From contig NZ_HE978588.1 of NCBI RefSeq assembly GCF_000312005.1, positions 3,308,898 to 3,372,897 of the forward strand: a stretch of 64,000 nucleotides of DNA. The letters are read 5' to 3'. Of this stretch, positions 62,802 through 64,000 are shown piece after piece (within the stretch, counting starts at the first letter, position 1; the number at the start of each line of letters is the position of its first letter). The DNA is from Cellulomonas massiliensis JC225 (GTDB lineage Bacteria > Actinomycetota > Actinomycetes > Actinomycetales > Cellulomonadaceae). A program made the position numbers and the translations under genes. The notes beneath the pieces are model-generated. The model searched no databases. It worked only from the letters and a program-made list of their open reading frames with translations, and had not been told where the DNA came from.

Positions 62802-63461
62802 GTGAGCGGGCGTCGCGCGCTCGTCGTGCAGGGCGGCTGGGACGGGCACGCGCCCGCCGAGGCCGTGGACCTGTTCGTCCCGTTCCTGCGCGAGCACTTC
62901 GACGTGACGGTCGAGAGCTCGCTGGAGGTCTACGCGGACGCCGACGTCATGGCCGCCACCGACCTCGTCGTCCAGTGCTGGACGATGGGCGAGATCCTGG
63001 CGGACGAGCTGCGCGGGCTGCGCGAGGCCGTCGCCGCCGGCACCGGCTTCGCCGGGTGGCACGGGGGGATCGTCGACTCGTTCCGCATGGCCACCGACTA
63101 CCTGCAGCTCGTCGGCGGCCAGTTCGTCGCGCACGAGCGCGGCATCATCGACCACGTCGTCGAGGTCCTGCCCACGCGCGCCGACCACCCCGTCGTCGCC
63201 GGGATCAGCCGGATCTCCCTGCGCTCCGAGCAGTACTGGGTCCTGACCGACCCCCTGAACGACGTCCTGGCGACGACGACGATCACGCCGGCACCGGGCG
63301 ACGCCTGGCACGAGCCGGTCGTCTGCCCGGCGGTCTGGACGCGCCGCTGGGGCGCCGGGCGCGTCTTCGTGGCCACCCCCGGGCACCAGCTCGCCGACCT
63401 CGAGATCCCGGAGCTGCGCACCGTCGTCGAGCGCGGGCTGCTCTGGGCGGCCCGCTCCTAG
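62802..63461 (+). CDS. ThuA domain protein
   Basis: The 219-residue protein has a glutamine-amidotransferase-like ThuA fold. ALVVQGGWDGHAPAEAVDLF is the N-terminal strand-loop, TDLVVQCWTMGEILADELRG follows, GTGFAGWHGGIVDSFRMATD contains the conserved GWHGG motif, and WGAGRVFVATPGHQLADLE the C-terminal GHxxxD. ThuA of rhizobia works with the Gfo/Idh/MocA enzyme ThuB in the 3-keto route of trehalose and similar sugars. GTG 62802 has GGAGG upstream. It follows the ROK regulator by 73 bp. Confidence 0.9.
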   Translation: MSGRRALVVQGGWDGHAPAEAVDLFVPFLREHFDVTVESSLEVYADADVMAATDLVVQCWTMGEILADELRGLREAVAAGTGFAGWHGGIVDSFRMATDYLQLVGGQFVAHERGIIDHVVEVLPTRADHPVVAGISRISLRSEQYWVLTDPLNDVLATTTITPAPGDAWHEPVVCPAVWTRRWGAGRVFVATPGHQLADLEIPELRTVVERGLLWAARS

Positions 63462-63473
63462 CGCTTCCCGGCG

Positions 63474-64000
63474 TCAGCCGAGCGGCCGCTCGCGGTACAC
63501 GTACGCGTCCGCCGTCGCGAACCCGAGCGCGCCGTAGAGGCGCGCCGCGGCGCCGTTGTGGACCTCGACCTGCAGGAACGCGCGCGCCGCCCCGCGGTCC
63601 GCCGCGCTCTCGAGGGCGTGCAGCGTGAGCGCCCGGCCGAGCCCCAGACGCCGGGCGGCCGGCGCGACGACGAGGCACGACAGCCCCACCCAGTCCTCGA
63701 CGCGGGCGGCACGGATGACGCCGAGCACCGCGCCGGAGGCGTCGCGCGCCGTGAGGTAGTCCGACGGCGCCCCGGTGAGCAGCCGGCGGGCGAGCGCGGT
63801 GTCCGTCCCCGCGCTCTTGACGCCGAGCCAGGCCCGGAGCCAGGCGTCGTCCGGCTCGGCGGCACCGGCGAGGCGCACGCCCGACGGCACCTGCGCGGCA
63901 GGCAGCCCGTCGATCCCCCGCACCTGGACGTCGGTCTCGGAGACGACCGCGTAGCCGCGTGCGTCGAGCTCCGCGACGGGCCGCCCTGCGGGGACCCGCA
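63474..64000 (-). CDS. GNAT-family N-acetyltransferase, 5' end beyond window
   Basis: About 175 C-terminal residues are visible. The frame stays open to the right edge, and codons beyond the GTG at 63923 also read like the family (PVAELDARGYAVVSET), so the true start is outside the window. The catalytic half is clear: SDYLTARDASGAVLGVIRAA, VGLSCLVVAPAARRLGLGRAL with the R-x-x-G-x-G/A CoA loop, ALESAADRGAARAFLQVEVH, and AAARLYGALGF. Two-domain GNATs of this type in actinobacteria often have a degenerate N-terminal half. The substrate is unknown. It is convergent with the ThuA gene, 12 bp apart. Confidence 0.85.
   Translation of the reverse strand, partial: RVPAGRPVAELDARGYAVVSETDVQVRGIDGLPAAQVPSGVRLAGAAEPDDAWLRAWLGVKSAGTDTALARRLLTGAPSDYLTARDASGAVLGVIRAARVEDWVGLSCLVVAPAARRLGLGRALTLHALESAADRGAARAFLQVEVHNGAAARLYGALGFATADAYVYRERPLG

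Overview
The window is very GC-rich DNA (roughly 73-75% by eye) with strong G/C third-position bias, many 4-base ATGA/GTGA gene overlaps, frequent GTG starts and many apparently leaderless genes (a TANNNT -10 hexamer 5-8 nt before the start codon). Together with the gene families (DUF3516 helicase, SAF-less NeuB, leaderless branched-chain amino acid leader peptides, MpaB-like oxygenase, IdeR-type iron boxes) this indicates a chromosomal segment of an actinobacterium, probably Micrococcales and possibly Cellulomonas-like; the genus is an inference. No rRNA, tRNA, transposase, phage gene or CRISPR array was seen.

Layout. 1-6.5 kb (minus): one operon for a nonulosonic (sialic-acid-like) polymer, with a CMP-nonulosonate synthetase fused to a HAD phosphatase, a short NeuB synthase, a GT2 glycosyltransferase, two polysialyltransferase-like GT-B enzymes and a DUF6716 glycosyltransferase that runs off the left edge. 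6.7-14.1 kb: housekeeping and uncharacterised genes (FAH-family hydrolase, methyltransferase, HGSNAT-like acyltransferase, DUF1304, YqeY, a frameshifted GNAT, class I glutamine amidotransferase, MpaB-like oxygenase, RNase HI). 14.2-21.7 kb: Ski2-like helicase, a short VIT/CCC1 transporter behind two iron boxes, YbaK, YggS, a 50-residue ORF, two DUF202 membrane proteins, a permuted lipoate ligase and an anchored hypothetical protein.

21.8-39 kb is a branched-chain amino acid region, all on the minus strand: cimA, ilvE, leuB, ilvC, ilvN, ilvB and two different ilvD paralogues, interrupted by an ASCH protein, a PPOX-like protein, an ABC exporter pair and a GH13 glucosidase. Two transcription attenuators with leaderless leader peptides are readable: MTLWALIIE before cimA and [16 protein letters not shown] before ilvBN. 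CimA supplies 2-ketobutyrate from pyruvate; IlvBN, IlvC, IlvD and IlvE complete isoleucine and valine synthesis, and LeuB serves leucine (and probably the citramalate branch).

39-48 kb: POT peptide transporter, DoxX protein, photolyase, GNAT, and the gatCAB operon for Asp/Glu-tRNA amidation. 48-55 kb: two related secreted proteins with carboxypeptidase-regulatory-like folds flank an orphan nrdI and an NfeD-flotillin-membrane protein operon. 55-63.5 kb: a sugar locus with an RbsABC-type ABC importer, a Gfo/Idh/MocA oxidoreductase and a TIM-barrel isomerase on the minus strand, and a divergent ROK regulator and ThuA protein on the plus strand, with a clear promoter and inverted repeat in the divergent gap. 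A GNAT gene runs off the right edge.
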